DNA of 64,000 bases from an uncultured Paracoccaceae bacterium (GTDB lineage: Bacteria > Pseudomonadota > Alphaproteobacteria > Rhodobacterales > Rhodobacteraceae), in assembly GCA_947503965.1 (NCBI GenBank), contig CANNFU010000001.1, positions 310,001 through 374,000 on the forward strand, written 5' to 3'. This document shows, one piece after another, positions 9,886 to 17,549 of this stretch. Below the pieces are notes generated by a model. It did not search any database. It was given only the letters and a program-made list of their open reading frames with translations, and had not been told where the DNA came from. A program made the position numbers and the translations under genes. Within the stretch, counting starts at the first letter, position 1. Every line of letters starts with the position of its first letter.

Positions 9886-10887
9886 ATGATAGATTGGTTT
9901 AGCAGAGTATTTCCTGATTTATCGCAGACGTTTGCTGTCGCCTACTTGCTATCGCCCTTGCACATCGCAACGACAATCGTGATTGCGTGGCTGGTGTGGA
10001 AATACAGTCGGGTCGGCGGCAGCTTTGCCAAATACCTGTTTCCCAAGGAGATATACCGGCACGGGTCTTCATGGCTGGACATAAAACTGGCCATTTTCAA
10101 CACATTCTTTTTGGCTACGGGTGCGATCGCAGCACTTGTCATGCTGCCTTGGGTAACGCTGCAGGTGCATGGGTATCTGGTGATGCTGACTGGCTACGAT
10201 GCAGTGGAGGACAGTATCGCCCGGGCGGTTTTTGCAGGGGTTGTTTTGTTTCTGGCGCAGGATTTTTGTCGCTACGTCAACCATTTCATACATCATAAAT
10301 ACAAGTACCTGTGGCCGTTTCATGCCGTCCACCATTCGGCTGAGGTGATGACACCAATCACATTTCTTCGCGCCCATCCGGTCTATTACGCGCTGCAAGT
10401 CGTGCTGATGTCGCTGTTGGGTGGTGTGGTCTATGGCGTTGTTCTTTTTGCGCTTGTTGGCAATATCACCGCGACAACGGTGTATGTCGGCGTCTTTATT
10501 TGGAACGCATATGTGTTTTTCGGCGCACATCTTCGCCACAGCCACATCTGGCTAAGCTATGGCCGTGTGCTGGAACATGTTCTGATTTCACCGGCGCAAC
10601 ATCAGGTGCATCATTCATCCGACCCCAAACATCACGATAAGAATTTCGGCGAGGTGCTTGCCATATGGGACTGGATGTTTGGCACGCTTTACGTGCCTCG
10701 TGGCAAAGAGGATCTGACATTCGGCATTGCGAACGGCAAAGGCGAGCGTCTGCCGCAACCATATCCGACACTGCGCGATGCGCTGATCGGGCCGTTTGAG
10801 GAAGTCTGGGAGCAGGTAGCCGCTGGCACCTCCTTTGACTTGAACAAGGAAGCCACGATCAAGACCAAAGAGGCAGCTCAAAAGTAA
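9886..10887 (+). CDS. Sterol desaturase / fatty acid hydroxylase superfamily protein
   Basis: A 333-residue integral membrane di-iron enzyme candidate. Hydrophobic segments occupy roughly 18-40, 68-100, 112-130 and 165-215. The histidine cluster needed for the di-iron centre is present: NHFIHH (132-137), FHAVHH (145-150), HLRHSHIW, and HQVHHS. Such enzymes hydroxylate or desaturate lipids at the membrane, but the substrate cannot be read here. The ATG at 9886 is preferred to the GTG two codons earlier because the AAAAGG site is then seven bases upstream. It stands alone between trxB (divergent) and an Lrp-type regulator. Confidence 0.85.
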   Translation: MIDWFSRVFPDLSQTFAVAYLLSPLHIATTIVIAWLVWKYSRVGGSFAKYLFPKEIYRHGSSWLDIKLAIFNTFFLATGAIAALVMLPWVTLQVHGYLVMLTGYDAVEDSIARAVFAGVVLFLAQDFCRYVNHFIHHKYKYLWPFHAVHHSAEVMTPITFLRAHPVYYALQVVLMSLLGGVVYGVVLFALVGNITATTVYVGVFIWNAYVFFGAHLRHSHIWLSYGRVLEHVLISPAQHQVHHSSDPKHHDKNFGEVLAIWDWMFGTLYVPRGKEDLTFGIANGKGERLPQPYPTLRDALIGPFEEVWEQVAAGTSFDLNKEATIKTKEAAQK

Positions 10888-10994
10888 TGTGCGCGCCGGA
10901 ACAATAGCGACCTCATTTTGTTACCCTGATGCGAAATAATATTGCGCACCGGCAGAACCCTGCGTAGTATTTGCAAAAATAACGGGGACCTTCC

Positions 10995-11495
10995 ATGCCG
11001 GGCACAAAACTAGACGAAATCGACCGCATGATATTGGCCGAACTGCAGGCTGATGGCCGCATGACCAATGTCGAACTGGCAAAACGTGTTGGCATTTCTG
11101 CCCCGCCTTGCCTGCGCCGCGTGCGTACCTTGGAAGAGCAAGGGTTCATTCTGGGCTATCATGCGGATGTAAATGCGCGCGAACTTGGCTTTGAGGTCCA
11201 GGTCTTTGCCATGGTCGGGCTTGTCAGTCAGGCCGAGGTTGATCTCTCTGCATTTGAAAAACGCTGCAAGGCTTGGCCGCTGGTGCGCGAGTGTCACATG
11301 CTGAATGGCGAGGTCGACTTTATTCTCAAATGTGTGGCGCCTGATCTGCGCACCTTCCAGCGCTTTCTGACCGAAGAGCTGACAAGTGCGGACAATGTGG
11401 CATCGGTAAAGACGTCGCTGGTAATCCGTGGTGCAAAAGACGATCCGGGCGTACCGTTCGACGTGCTGGAAGAGCGGTTGGCGCAAGACGCCTAA
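10995..11495 (+). CDS. Lrp/AsnC-family transcriptional regulator
   Basis: A 166-residue regulator. Residues about 5-60 form the AsnC-type helix-turn-helix: LDEIDRMILAELQADGRMTN, then ELAKRVGISAPPCLRRVRTLEEQGFI. The rest is the RAM ligand-binding/oligomerisation domain (FAMVGL, CHMLNGEVDFILKCVAPD). Such proteins usually respond to amino acids. The neighbouring genes do not reveal a target, and no adjacent amino-acid exporter or catabolic gene on the other strand suggests one. Confidence 0.93.
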   Translation: MPGTKLDEIDRMILAELQADGRMTNVELAKRVGISAPPCLRRVRTLEEQGFILGYHADVNARELGFEVQVFAMVGLVSQAEVDLSAFEKRCKAWPLVRECHMLNGEVDFILKCVAPDLRTFQRFLTEELTSADNVASVKTSLVIRGAKDDPGVPFDVLEERLAQDA

Positions 11496-11528
11496 ATTCG
11501 CGATTTTCACAGCAAAACATCGCTCAAT

Positions 11529-11551
11529 ATATCTGACTAAATTTGTCGGAT
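11529..11551. promoter_or_regulatory. IscR-like (iron-responsive) operator upstream of hemP operon
   Basis: ATATCTGACTAAATTTGTCGG closely follows the E. coli IscR type-1 pattern ATASYYGACTRWWWYAGTCRR, as remembered. It lies about 100 bases upstream of the first gene of the hemP unit. In Rhodobacterales an IscR homologue is thought to control iron uptake through a similar motif, which fits a haem-uptake-type operon. Matched by eye only. Confidence 0.5.
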
Positions 11552-11651
11552 TGACATATCTTATAACTTCACTCAGGATTAGGGGCAGTCAAGCCACCCC
11601 GAATCCAATGCTGGGGAAGCCCGACACGTTCAAGATGTGAGGACTTCCAAG

Positions 11652-11825
11652 ATGCAGCCAATTGCTGAAAAGCCCAAACAATTCGCGCGCAGCAGTGTCG
11701 GGCGCCAGAATGTCATGACGTTGATCGATCCCTGCGAAATGCTTGTCACGCCGATTGAGGCCGAAGGGTTTTCGCTGGAATGGTTGGTTGACCGCGCAAG
11801 GCAGACAGAAGGGCGCACGACATGA
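11652..11825 (+). CDS. Small protein of unknown function, first gene of hemP operon
   Basis: A 57-residue open frame (start MQPIAEKPKQFARS, end RARQTEGRTT). The ATG at 11652 has a GAGGA site eight bases upstream; a GTG five codons earlier is an alternative. Its stop overlaps the hemP start as ATGA, so the two are translationally coupled, which supports it as a real gene. I recognise no domain. It has no signal peptide or membrane segment and a mildly basic N-terminal half. By position it may act in iron or haem handling. Confidence 0.5.
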   Translation: MQPIAEKPKQFARSSVGRQNVMTLIDPCEMLVTPIEAEGFSLEWLVDRARQTEGRTT

Positions 11826-11986
11826 CGTTCCACTCAACACCGCCCAAACGTACCCAACCCACATCACTCCCAACCTATGCCGCGAAGGATTTGACCGAAG
11901 GCGGCGATCTTGCGCAGATTGTCCTAGATGACCAGACCTACACGCTCCGTGTCACACGCGCCGGAAAGCTGATCCTGACCAAATGA
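11822..11986 (+). CDS. hemP: HemP-family hemin uptake small protein
   Basis: A 54-residue protein whose C-terminal half, QIVLDDQTYTLRVTRAGKLILTK, has the HemP pattern (I-x-H/D-x-G-x-x-Y-x-L-R-x-T-x-x-G-K-L-I-L-T-K). The N-terminal half is a low-complexity Ser/Thr/Pro stretch. HemP proteins accompany haem-uptake genes and in some bacteria act as regulators required for haem-receptor expression. It is coupled by ATGA overlaps to the gene before (11822) and after (11983). No hmuTUV or receptor gene lies beside it in this window. Confidence 0.8.
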   Translation: MTFHSTPPKRTQPTSLPTYAAKDLTEGGDLAQIVLDDQTYTLRVTRAGKLILTK

Positions 11987-12465
11987 AAATGCATCAGGAT
12001 CAGCGCGGTGGCGCGCCGGTAGGCTGTCTTGCTGCGCTTGACGACATTGCGGCCACGTCGGTTATTTATTTCCGACTGTGGTTTGATGGCGCCGACGCGC
12101 AGGCGCATGTCTGGAATGACCTTGCCAAATATCTGGGCCGTGACCGCGCAGAGCGCGCCCTTGAGGCGTTTGAGAAACTTTGCAGCCTTTGTGCAAGGCA
12201 TGGTCGTCGGCCTCTGATCCGTCATGCCGTCGGGTGTAAATGCGTCGGAGCTGACGAAAGCTGTTTTGCCAACTTCATTGCGACAGCAACCGATGGTGAC
12301 CGCGAAGATGCGATGCTGATTGCCACATTGCTGGTCCGTGCAGATGTCGCGCCCCTTATTGCGTCACTTGCGGCGGATTTCGGGCTTGCGCTCAAGCAGA
12401 TGCAATTGCGTGCGCCACGGGCCGTGTACGGACACGCAGCGCAGGTTTCAGCCACGCTGCATTAA
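11983..12465 (+). CDS. Cysteine-rich protein of unknown function, third gene of hemP operon
   Basis: A 160-residue protein coupled to hemP by an ATGA overlap. I do not recognise a characterised family. Five cysteines cluster as C67-x2-C70, C85-x-C87 and C94, a spacing that could hold a metal or Fe-S cluster. The N-terminal half contains an IYFRLWFDG segment and an aromatic/acidic helix, and no signal peptide is visible, so it is probably cytosolic. Its last 18 bases overlap the convergent znuB gene. Being in an operon with hemP behind an IscR-like site suggests a role in iron or haem metabolism; this is inference. Confidence 0.7.
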   Translation: MKMHQDQRGGAPVGCLAALDDIAATSVIYFRLWFDGADAQAHVWNDLAKYLGRDRAERALEAFEKLCSLCARHGRRPLIRHAVGCKCVGADESCFANFIATATDGDREDAMLIATLLVRADVAPLIASLAADFGLALKQMQLRAPRAVYGHAAQVSATLH

Positions 12466-13254
12466 GCGTCGGCCATGCCAACCGATCATATTCATTAAGG
12501 CAAAAAGGATTGCTGCGACGCAAACAATAGACGGGCCTGCCGGGGTGTCGAAGACATACGCACCTTGCAGGCCAGCAACGGCTGAGATGGCCCCGATCAC
12601 CGCAGCAATGCCAGCCATGGCTTCCGGCGTGCGCGCAAGACTGCGTGCAGCGGCGGCAGGGATAATCAGCAACGCGGCGATCAGAAGCACGCCAACAACC
12701 TTGATCGCCACCGCGACAGTAATGGCCAGGGCGATCGTCAGGATCAGCTGTTCACGTTTGGGGTTGAGGCCGCTGGCGTAGGCCAGTTCCTCGTTCAAGG
12801 TCGACGTGAGCAGGGCCGACCAGCGCCAGAGGATCAGCGCGACAACAAGAGCGGCACCGCCCCAGATGACCAGCAAATCAACGCGCGATACAGCCAGAAT
12901 ATCGCCAAAAAGATACGCCATCAGGTCGATCCGGACACCCGACAGGAACGATACGGCAACCAACCCAAAGGCAAGGGCGGAATGGGCAAGCACCCCCAGC
13001 AATGTGTCCATCGCGTAACCCCGTCCGGCAAGCTGGTTCACCGTCAGCGCCATGATAAGCGCGACCGCCATTGCCCCGGCAAACACCGACATCTGAAGCG
13101 CCAGCGATAGCGCCACACCCAGGATTGCCGCATGCGCCGTGGCGTCCCCGAAATAAGCCATTCGCCGCCAGACGACGAAACAGCCCAAAGGGGCTGCAGC
13201 AAAGGCCACGCCGACCCCGGCGAGCATTGCGCGGGTCATGAAATCATCAAGCAT
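12448..13254 (-). CDS. znuB: Zinc ABC transporter permease ZnuB
   Basis: A 268-residue ABC-3 family membrane permease with about eight hydrophobic segments. Family patterns GCFVVWRRMAYFGDATAHAAILGVAL near the N-terminus and VGVLLIAALLIIPAAAA in the C-terminal half are clear. It forms the zinc channel of ZnuABC in the inner membrane. The start overlaps the znuC stop by one base. It is the last gene of zur-znuC-znuB, with its 3' end overlapping the convergent gene of the hemP operon by 18 bases. Confidence 0.93.
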   Translation of the reverse strand: MLDDFMTRAMLAGVGVAFAAAPLGCFVVWRRMAYFGDATAHAAILGVALSLALQMSVFAGAMAVALIMALTVNQLAGRGYAMDTLLGVLAHSALAFGLVAVSFLSGVRIDLMAYLFGDILAVSRVDLLVIWGGAALVVALILWRWSALLTSTLNEELAYASGLNPKREQLILTIALAITVAVAIKVVGVLLIAALLIIPAAAARSLARTPEAMAGIAAVIGAISAVAGLQGAYVFDTPAGPSIVCVAAILFALMNMIGWHGRRLMQRG

Positions 13255-13979
13255 TATTCGGCCGCCTCGTGATTGTGCGAGTGGTCGTGCTCATGCCGAT
13301 AAAGGGCCAGAGCACCGCCCGTACCCGTGCCGAACAGCGCGCGGTACTCCGGTGCAGAGGCGACAACGGCTGGTGCGCCTTCACAGCAGACGTGACCATT
13401 CAGACAAACGACACGGTCAGATGCGCTCATCACCACATGCAGTTCGTGACTGATCATCAGAACGGCACACCCGGTGTCATGACGCACGGCCTCGATCTGT
13501 CGATAGAAGGCAGCCGAACCGGCCTGATCCAAACCCTGTGTCGCCTCATCCAGCAGCAGCACATCAGGTTGATTGATCAAGGCACGCGCCAGCATCACGC
13601 GCTGAAACTGCCCACCAGAGAGCTGCGACATCTGACGCTTCAACAGATCTGGCACGCCGGCAGCGTCCAGCGCTATCCGGCAGGCGGCCTTGGTGACACC
13701 GTCAGACAGACGCATGAAACGTTCGACCGTGATCGGCAGGGTTGGATCGATATGCAACCTTTGCGGGACATACCCGATCTTCAAACCCGGTTGCAGCGTG
13801 ATCTCACCGCTCTTGGGCTCGGTCGCGCCAATGATTGCACGCAACAGACTTGTCTTGCCCGACCCATTGGGGCCGACAATGGTCACGATCTCGCCCGCAT
13901 CCAGATGCAGGGCGACGTTGCGCAGGACGGTATTCGCGCCGTAGCCGACGCTGAGGTTCTTGACGTTGATCAGGCTCAT
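13254..13979 (-). CDS. znuC: Zinc ABC transporter ATP-binding protein ZnuC
   Basis: A 241-residue ABC ATPase. Walker A is GPNGSGKTSL (about 37-46), the signature is LSGGQFQRVMLARAL, Walker B is VLLLDEATQGLD, and the H-loop is MISHELHVV. The C-terminus ends in a His-rich tail (LYRHEHDHSHNHEAAE), common in ZnuC and probably metal-binding. It overlaps zur by four bases (ATGA) and znuB by one, so the three genes are translated together. Confidence 0.94.
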   Translation of the reverse strand: MSLINVKNLSVGYGANTVLRNVALHLDAGEIVTIVGPNGSGKTSLLRAIIGATEPKSGEITLQPGLKIGYVPQRLHIDPTLPITVERFMRLSDGVTKAACRIALDAAGVPDLLKRQMSQLSGGQFQRVMLARALINQPDVLLLDEATQGLDQAGSAAFYRQIEAVRHDTGCAVLMISHELHVVMSASDRVVCLNGHVCCEGAPAVVASAPEYRALFGTGTGGALALYRHEHDHSHNHEAAE

Positions 13980-14473
13980 GCTTCAGCCTTGTCCAAGCAG
14001 GCAGGGCACACGCCCTCAGCCTCAACCACCGTCTTTTCGATCTGGAACCCGGCAGCCCGTGCCGCATCGCCAAGCGCCCCCTTGGCAGGTGTGGATTGTG
14101 CTTCGGCCACAGCATCGCAAAGACGGCAAATCATGAAGGCGGGCGAGTGGGTTTTGCCCGGATGGGCACATGCGACAAATGCGTTCAAACGCTCGATCTT
14201 GTGGACGAACCCGTGTTCGGCCAGGAAATCCAGGGCGCGATAGGCGACTGGCGGTTGTGACCCAAACCCGGCATCCCGCAGCAGATCAAGAATGGCATAA
14301 GCGCCAAGGGCACGGTGTTCCTGCAACAAAAGCTCCAGCACCTTGCGCCGAACCGGCGTCAGACGCAGTCCCTCCGCACTGCAACGAGCATCTGCGGCGG
14401 CCAATGCCTGGGCAACGCAGGCTTTGTGATCGTGCTTTTCGAACCCAAGCGGGGGCGCGCTTTCGCCGGACAT
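13976..14473 (-). CDS. zur: Zinc uptake regulator Zur (Fur family)
   Basis: A 165-residue Fur-family repressor. The winged helix spans about residues 25-85 (LTPVRRKVLELLLQEHRALG, then AYRALDFLAEHGFVHKIERLNAFVAC). Two CxxC pairs for structural zinc are visible: CRLC and, near the C-terminus, CPAC. With zinc it represses high-affinity zinc uptake. The start at 14473 has an AGAGAGG site eight bases upstream; the further in-frame ATG at 14509 lies inside the likely operator. It is divergent from znuA and leads znuC-znuB. Confidence 0.92.
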   Translation of the reverse strand: MSGESAPPLGFEKHDHKACVAQALAAADARCSAEGLRLTPVRRKVLELLLQEHRALGAYAILDLLRDAGFGSQPPVAYRALDFLAEHGFVHKIERLNAFVACAHPGKTHSPAFMICRLCDAVAEAQSTPAKGALGDAARAAGFQIEKTVVEAEGVCPACLDKAEA

Positions 14474-14489
14474 GCGCTGTGCCTCTCTT

Positions 14490-14530
14490 GTAATGTTATT
14501 GTATATCATTTATAGCGACCGTAACGTTAT
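14490..14530. promoter_or_regulatory. Zur operator region between zur and znuA
   Basis: GTAATGTTAT at 14490 forms an imperfect 23-bp palindrome with ATATCATTTA ending at 14512. A second copy, GTAACGTTAT, begins at 14521 and contains the perfect palindrome TAACGTTA. AT-rich GTAATGTTAT-type repeats are typical alphaproteobacterial Zur sites. The position between the divergent zur and znuA starts lets one region control both arms. Confidence 0.7.
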
Positions 14531-14550
14531 AAAATCACAAAGGGAATCCA

Positions 14551-15561
14551 ATGTCCACAAAGCACGCCTCACTCTTTACAGTTGCAATCTTGATGGGCAG
14601 CACGGCGATGGCCGACGTGCCGAATGTGGCAGTGGACATCGCGCCGGTACACTCACTTGTCGCCCGCGTGATGGAAGGTGTGGGCACACCCAACCTGATC
14701 GTGCCTGCGGGTGCCTCTCCACATGAATATAGCCTGCGCCCGTCAGAGGCGACAGCATTGCAGGATGCCGACATCGTCGTCTGGATGGGCCACGATCTGA
14801 CCCCCTGGATGGAAAACGCTGTTGAAACGCTGGCCACAGAGGCAAGCGTGATGACGCTGCTGGAGGCGGACGGAACGACCCTGCTTGATTTCCGCGAAGG
14901 GGCATTATTCGAAGCGCATGATCATGACGATCACGACGAACATGACCATGATAAGGAAACCGAAGCGGCTGCGCATCATGATCATGACGACCATGACCAT
15001 GCTCATGATGACCACGCCGATGCTGATGCACATGAAGGCCATGACCATGGTGCGCATGACCCGCACGCCTGGTTGTCACCCACAAATGCAGCAACATGGC
15101 TGAACCTGATTGCGGCAGAACTCTCATCCGCCGATCCCGACAATGCGGGCACCTATTTTGCCAACGCCGCCGCCGCCCGCACCGAGATTGAGACCTTGAC
15201 GCGCGAAGTGGCTGAGATACTCGCGCCTGTTCGCGGCGAGAGTTTTGTGGTGTTTCACGACGCTTATCAATATTTCGAAATGGATTTTGATTTCCCGGCC
15301 TCGGGTGCGATCTCGCTGAGTGATGCAACAGACCCAAGCCCTGCACGGATCGCAGAAATCAAGGGGCGGGTGAACGCGGAAGGTATCACATGTGTGCTGG
15401 CAGAGCCGCAGTACAACCTTGGCCTTGTGACCACTGTCCTTGATGGAACAGACGCAAATACCGGTGTGATCGACCCACTTGGTGTCGACTTGGAACTGGG
15501 GCCTGCACTCTATCCGCAACTGATCCGGAATATGGCAAACACGCTGGCCGCGTGTCTTTAG
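14551..15561 (+). CDS. znuA: Zinc ABC transporter substrate-binding protein ZnuA
   Basis: A 336-residue periplasmic zinc-binding protein of the cluster A-I family. A signal peptide spans about 1-21 (ends STAMA-D). The N-lobe begins VAVDIAPVHSLVARVMEG, with the zinc-ligand His at about 34, and ASPHEYSLRPS gives the next ligand region. Residues 123-172 are a His/Asp-rich loop with 17 histidines, a typical zinc-scavenging loop of ZnuA. The C-lobe carries VVFHDAYQYFE. It is expressed divergently from zur-znuCB and probably repressed by Zur. Confidence 0.95.
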   Translation: MSTKHASLFTVAILMGSTAMADVPNVAVDIAPVHSLVARVMEGVGTPNLIVPAGASPHEYSLRPSEATALQDADIVVWMGHDLTPWMENAVETLATEASVMTLLEADGTTLLDFREGALFEAHDHDDHDEHDHDKETEAAAHHDHDDHDHAHDDHADADAHEGHDHGAHDPHAWLSPTNAATWLNLIAAELSSADPDNAGTYFANAAAARTEIETLTREVAEILAPVRGESFVVFHDAYQYFEMDFDFPASGAISLSDATDPSPARIAEIKGRVNAEGITCVLAEPQYNLGLVTTVLDGTDANTGVIDPLGVDLELGPALYPQLIRNMANTLAACL

Positions 15562-15595
15562 GCAAGTCGCCAGAGCTTCAAAGGTCTATCAACTT

Positions 15596-15636
15596 AAACG
15601 AAAAAGAAGGGCGCCCGCTGTCGCAGGCACCCTTCC
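15596..15636 (-). terminator. Terminator of the ccoNOQP operon
   Basis: On the minus strand AAGGGTGCC pairs with GGCGCCCTT (one mismatch) and is followed by a T-rich tract (CTTTTTCGTTT). It lies about 60 bases beyond the ccoP stop, as expected for the operon end. It also lies just behind the convergent znuA gene. Confidence 0.7.
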
Positions 15637-15691
15637 CTTCACGAACGCCCCATCCTATGCGCGAACAGACGGCTGAGGCAGCGTGATCCCT

Positions 15692-16564
15692 TTATTCGCC
15701 ACCACCAAGCTGGTGAACATAGGCGGTGACGGCCTTGATCTCGGCCTCGGACAGGCGTTCCCCCCATGGCGGCATCACGCCAAAACGGGCATAGCGCACC
15801 GTTTCTTCCAGTGACGCCGGATCGCCGCCGTAAAGCCAGATAGCGTCGGTCAGGTTCGGCGCACCAAGGTCATAGTTGCCCATCGCATTATCACCGTGAC
15901 AGGCCGCACAGTTGTTCAGGAACAGTTCCTCGCCTGCTGCCGCGAGCGTCGCATCGTGTTCCTGACCGGAAATCTGCAGCACATATTGCACCGTCGCGTC
16001 GACCTCTTCATTGGTGAAAATCTCGTCATAGGCCGTCATCTCGGAATAGCGCGCATCCCAGTCTTCCTCGTTCCGGATACCGTGACGGATCGTGTATTCG
16101 ATGTTGTCGAAATCACCGCCCCACAGCCAGTCATCATCCAACAGGTTCGGATAGCCGACAAAGCCTGCCGCACCGGACCCGTGACATTGCGAACAATTGT
16201 TCCGGAATACGGCGGCACCAGCCGAATTTGCAAAGCGCAGCAATTCGGTGTTCTCGGCCAAGGTGTTCAGATCAGCCGAGGCCAGTTGCGCCGAAATCTC
16301 GGCATTGGCTTCCTCGAACCGCGCGATCTCTTGCGCGACCTCGCCGCGGGTTGAATAACCTAACATGCCGGAGGTGGCACTGTTGATCAGCGGCCATGCG
16401 GGATAAGCGATCGTATAGCCGACACCCCAGATGATCGTCAGGTAAAAACACCACAGCCACCAGCGCGGCAACGGGTTGTTGAGTTCCTTGATCCCATCCC
16501 AGGCGTGACCGGTTGTGTCGATGCCTGTGACGTCGTCAATGTCTTTATCGTTATTGCTGCTCAT
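15692..16564 (-). CDS. ccoP: cbb3-type cytochrome c oxidase subunit III (di-haem)
   Basis: A 290-residue membrane-anchored di-haem cytochrome c that passes electrons to CcoO and CcoN. It has an N-terminal membrane region at about 34-60, with PLPRWWLWCFYLTIIWGVGY the usual CcoP signature. Two haem c sites are CSQCH (124-128) and CAACH (219-223), with late Met ligands likely in VMPPWG. The start overlaps ccoQ by four bases (ATGA). It is the last gene of ccoNOQP and is followed by a terminator. Confidence 0.96.
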   Translation of the reverse strand: MSSNNDKDIDDVTGIDTTGHAWDGIKELNNPLPRWWLWCFYLTIIWGVGYTIAYPAWPLINSATSGMLGYSTRGEVAQEIARFEEANAEISAQLASADLNTLAENTELLRFANSAGAAVFRNNCSQCHGSGAAGFVGYPNLLDDDWLWGGDFDNIEYTIRHGIRNEEDWDARYSEMTAYDEIFTNEEVDATVQYVLQISGQEHDATLAAAGEELFLNNCAACHGDNAMGNYDLGAPNLTDAIWLYGGDPASLEETVRYARFGVMPPWGERLSEAEIKAVTAYVHQLGGGE

Positions 16565-16764
16565 GATTGCAGCTCCTCGTTCTTGGTGTCACGGGCGGCA
16601 TCGCCGGGACGGTCCTCGTTACGGAAGGGGATCTGGCTTGTTTCATCATGGACGGGGCGGCTGCCGGGGCGGAAAGCCCAGACAATCGTGCCCAGAAAGA
16701 AGATGAACATCGCCAGCAGAACCCAGCTATCTGCAATTTCCCGCAGGAGTGAATAGGTATCCAT
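16561..16764 (-). CDS. ccoQ: cbb3-type cytochrome oxidase subunit CcoQ
   Basis: A 67-residue protein with one membrane helix (about 13-32: WVLLAMFIFFLGTIVWAF) and a charged cytosolic tail (RPGSRPVHDET...). This is the normal CcoQ/FixQ layout. CcoQ stabilises the cbb3 complex. It sits between ccoO (10-base gap) and ccoP (4-base overlap). Confidence 0.92.
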   Translation of the reverse strand: MDTYSLLREIADSWVLLAMFIFFLGTIVWAFRPGSRPVHDETSQIPFRNEDRPGDAARDTKNEELQS

Positions 16765-16774
16765 TGCTCTCTCC

Positions 16775-17536
16775 TTATCGGCTGGCGTCGGGGGTAAAGG
16801 TCGAGAAATCGACCGTTGTCCCGAGCATTTGCATGTAAGCGATTAGGGCATCCATTTCGGACACACCGGGTTCCCCGTCAAAGTTACGGATTTGCGCGCC
16901 CGGATAACGTTCGAGCAGATCATCATAGGCGTCCGTGTCAGGATCGGCCTGGGCGATCACATCCGCCGCCGCCACCTCGATCATCTCGTCGGTGTAGGGT
17001 ACGCCGACAAAGCGATGGGTTGCGACCAGATCAGCCGTGTATTCGGCATTCACCGGATTATCGAGCAGATAGGCATAGCCAGGCATGATCGATTCCGGCA
17101 CGACCGATTGCGGCTTGATCAGGTGATCAACATGCCAGTCATCCGAATACTTGCCGCCGACACGCGCCAAGTCAGGCCCCGTCCGTTTGGACCCCCACTG
17201 AAACGGGTGGTCATACATGGATTCAGCGGCCAGCGAATAATGCCCATACCGTTCAACCTCGTCCCGCATAGGCCGGATCATCTGGCTGTGGCAGACGTAG
17301 CAGCCTTCGCGGATGTAAACGTCGCGCCCTGCCAGTTCGAGCGGGGAATAGGGTCGCACCCCTTCGACCTCTTCAATGGTGTTTTCGAGCCAGAAAAGGG
17401 GTGCGATTTCCACGATCCCGCCCACCGTGACCACCAGCAGGGAGGAGACCAACAGCAAGGTGGGGCTCCGTTCAAGGATTGCATGTTTGGCCAGAAAGCC
17501 TTTAGCAGGGCCGTTCGATGGTGTTGTATCAGACAT
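16775..17536 (-). CDS. ccoO: cbb3-type cytochrome c oxidase subunit II (mono-haem)
   Basis: A 253-residue membrane-anchored cytochrome c. The N-terminal helix is at about 27-48 ([20 protein letters not shown]). One haem c site, CYVCH, is at 79-83, followed by the family motif [39 protein letters not shown] and SIMPGYAYL, with the likely Met ligand, follow. It carries electrons to CcoN. It lies 13 bases after ccoN. Confidence 0.96.
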   Translation of the reverse strand: MSDTTPSNGPAKGFLAKHAILERSPTLLLVSSLLVVTVGGIVEIAPLFWLENTIEEVEGVRPYSPLELAGRDVYIREGCYVCHSQMIRPMRDEVERYGHYSLAAESMYDHPFQWGSKRTGPDLARVGGKYSDDWHVDHLIKPQSVVPESIMPGYAYLLDNPVNAEYTADLVATHRFVGVPYTDEMIEVAAADVIAQADPDTDAYDDLLERYPGAQIRNFDGEPGVSEMDALIAYMQMLGTTVDFSTFTPDASR

Positions 17537-17549
17537 GTCTCAGCCCTCC

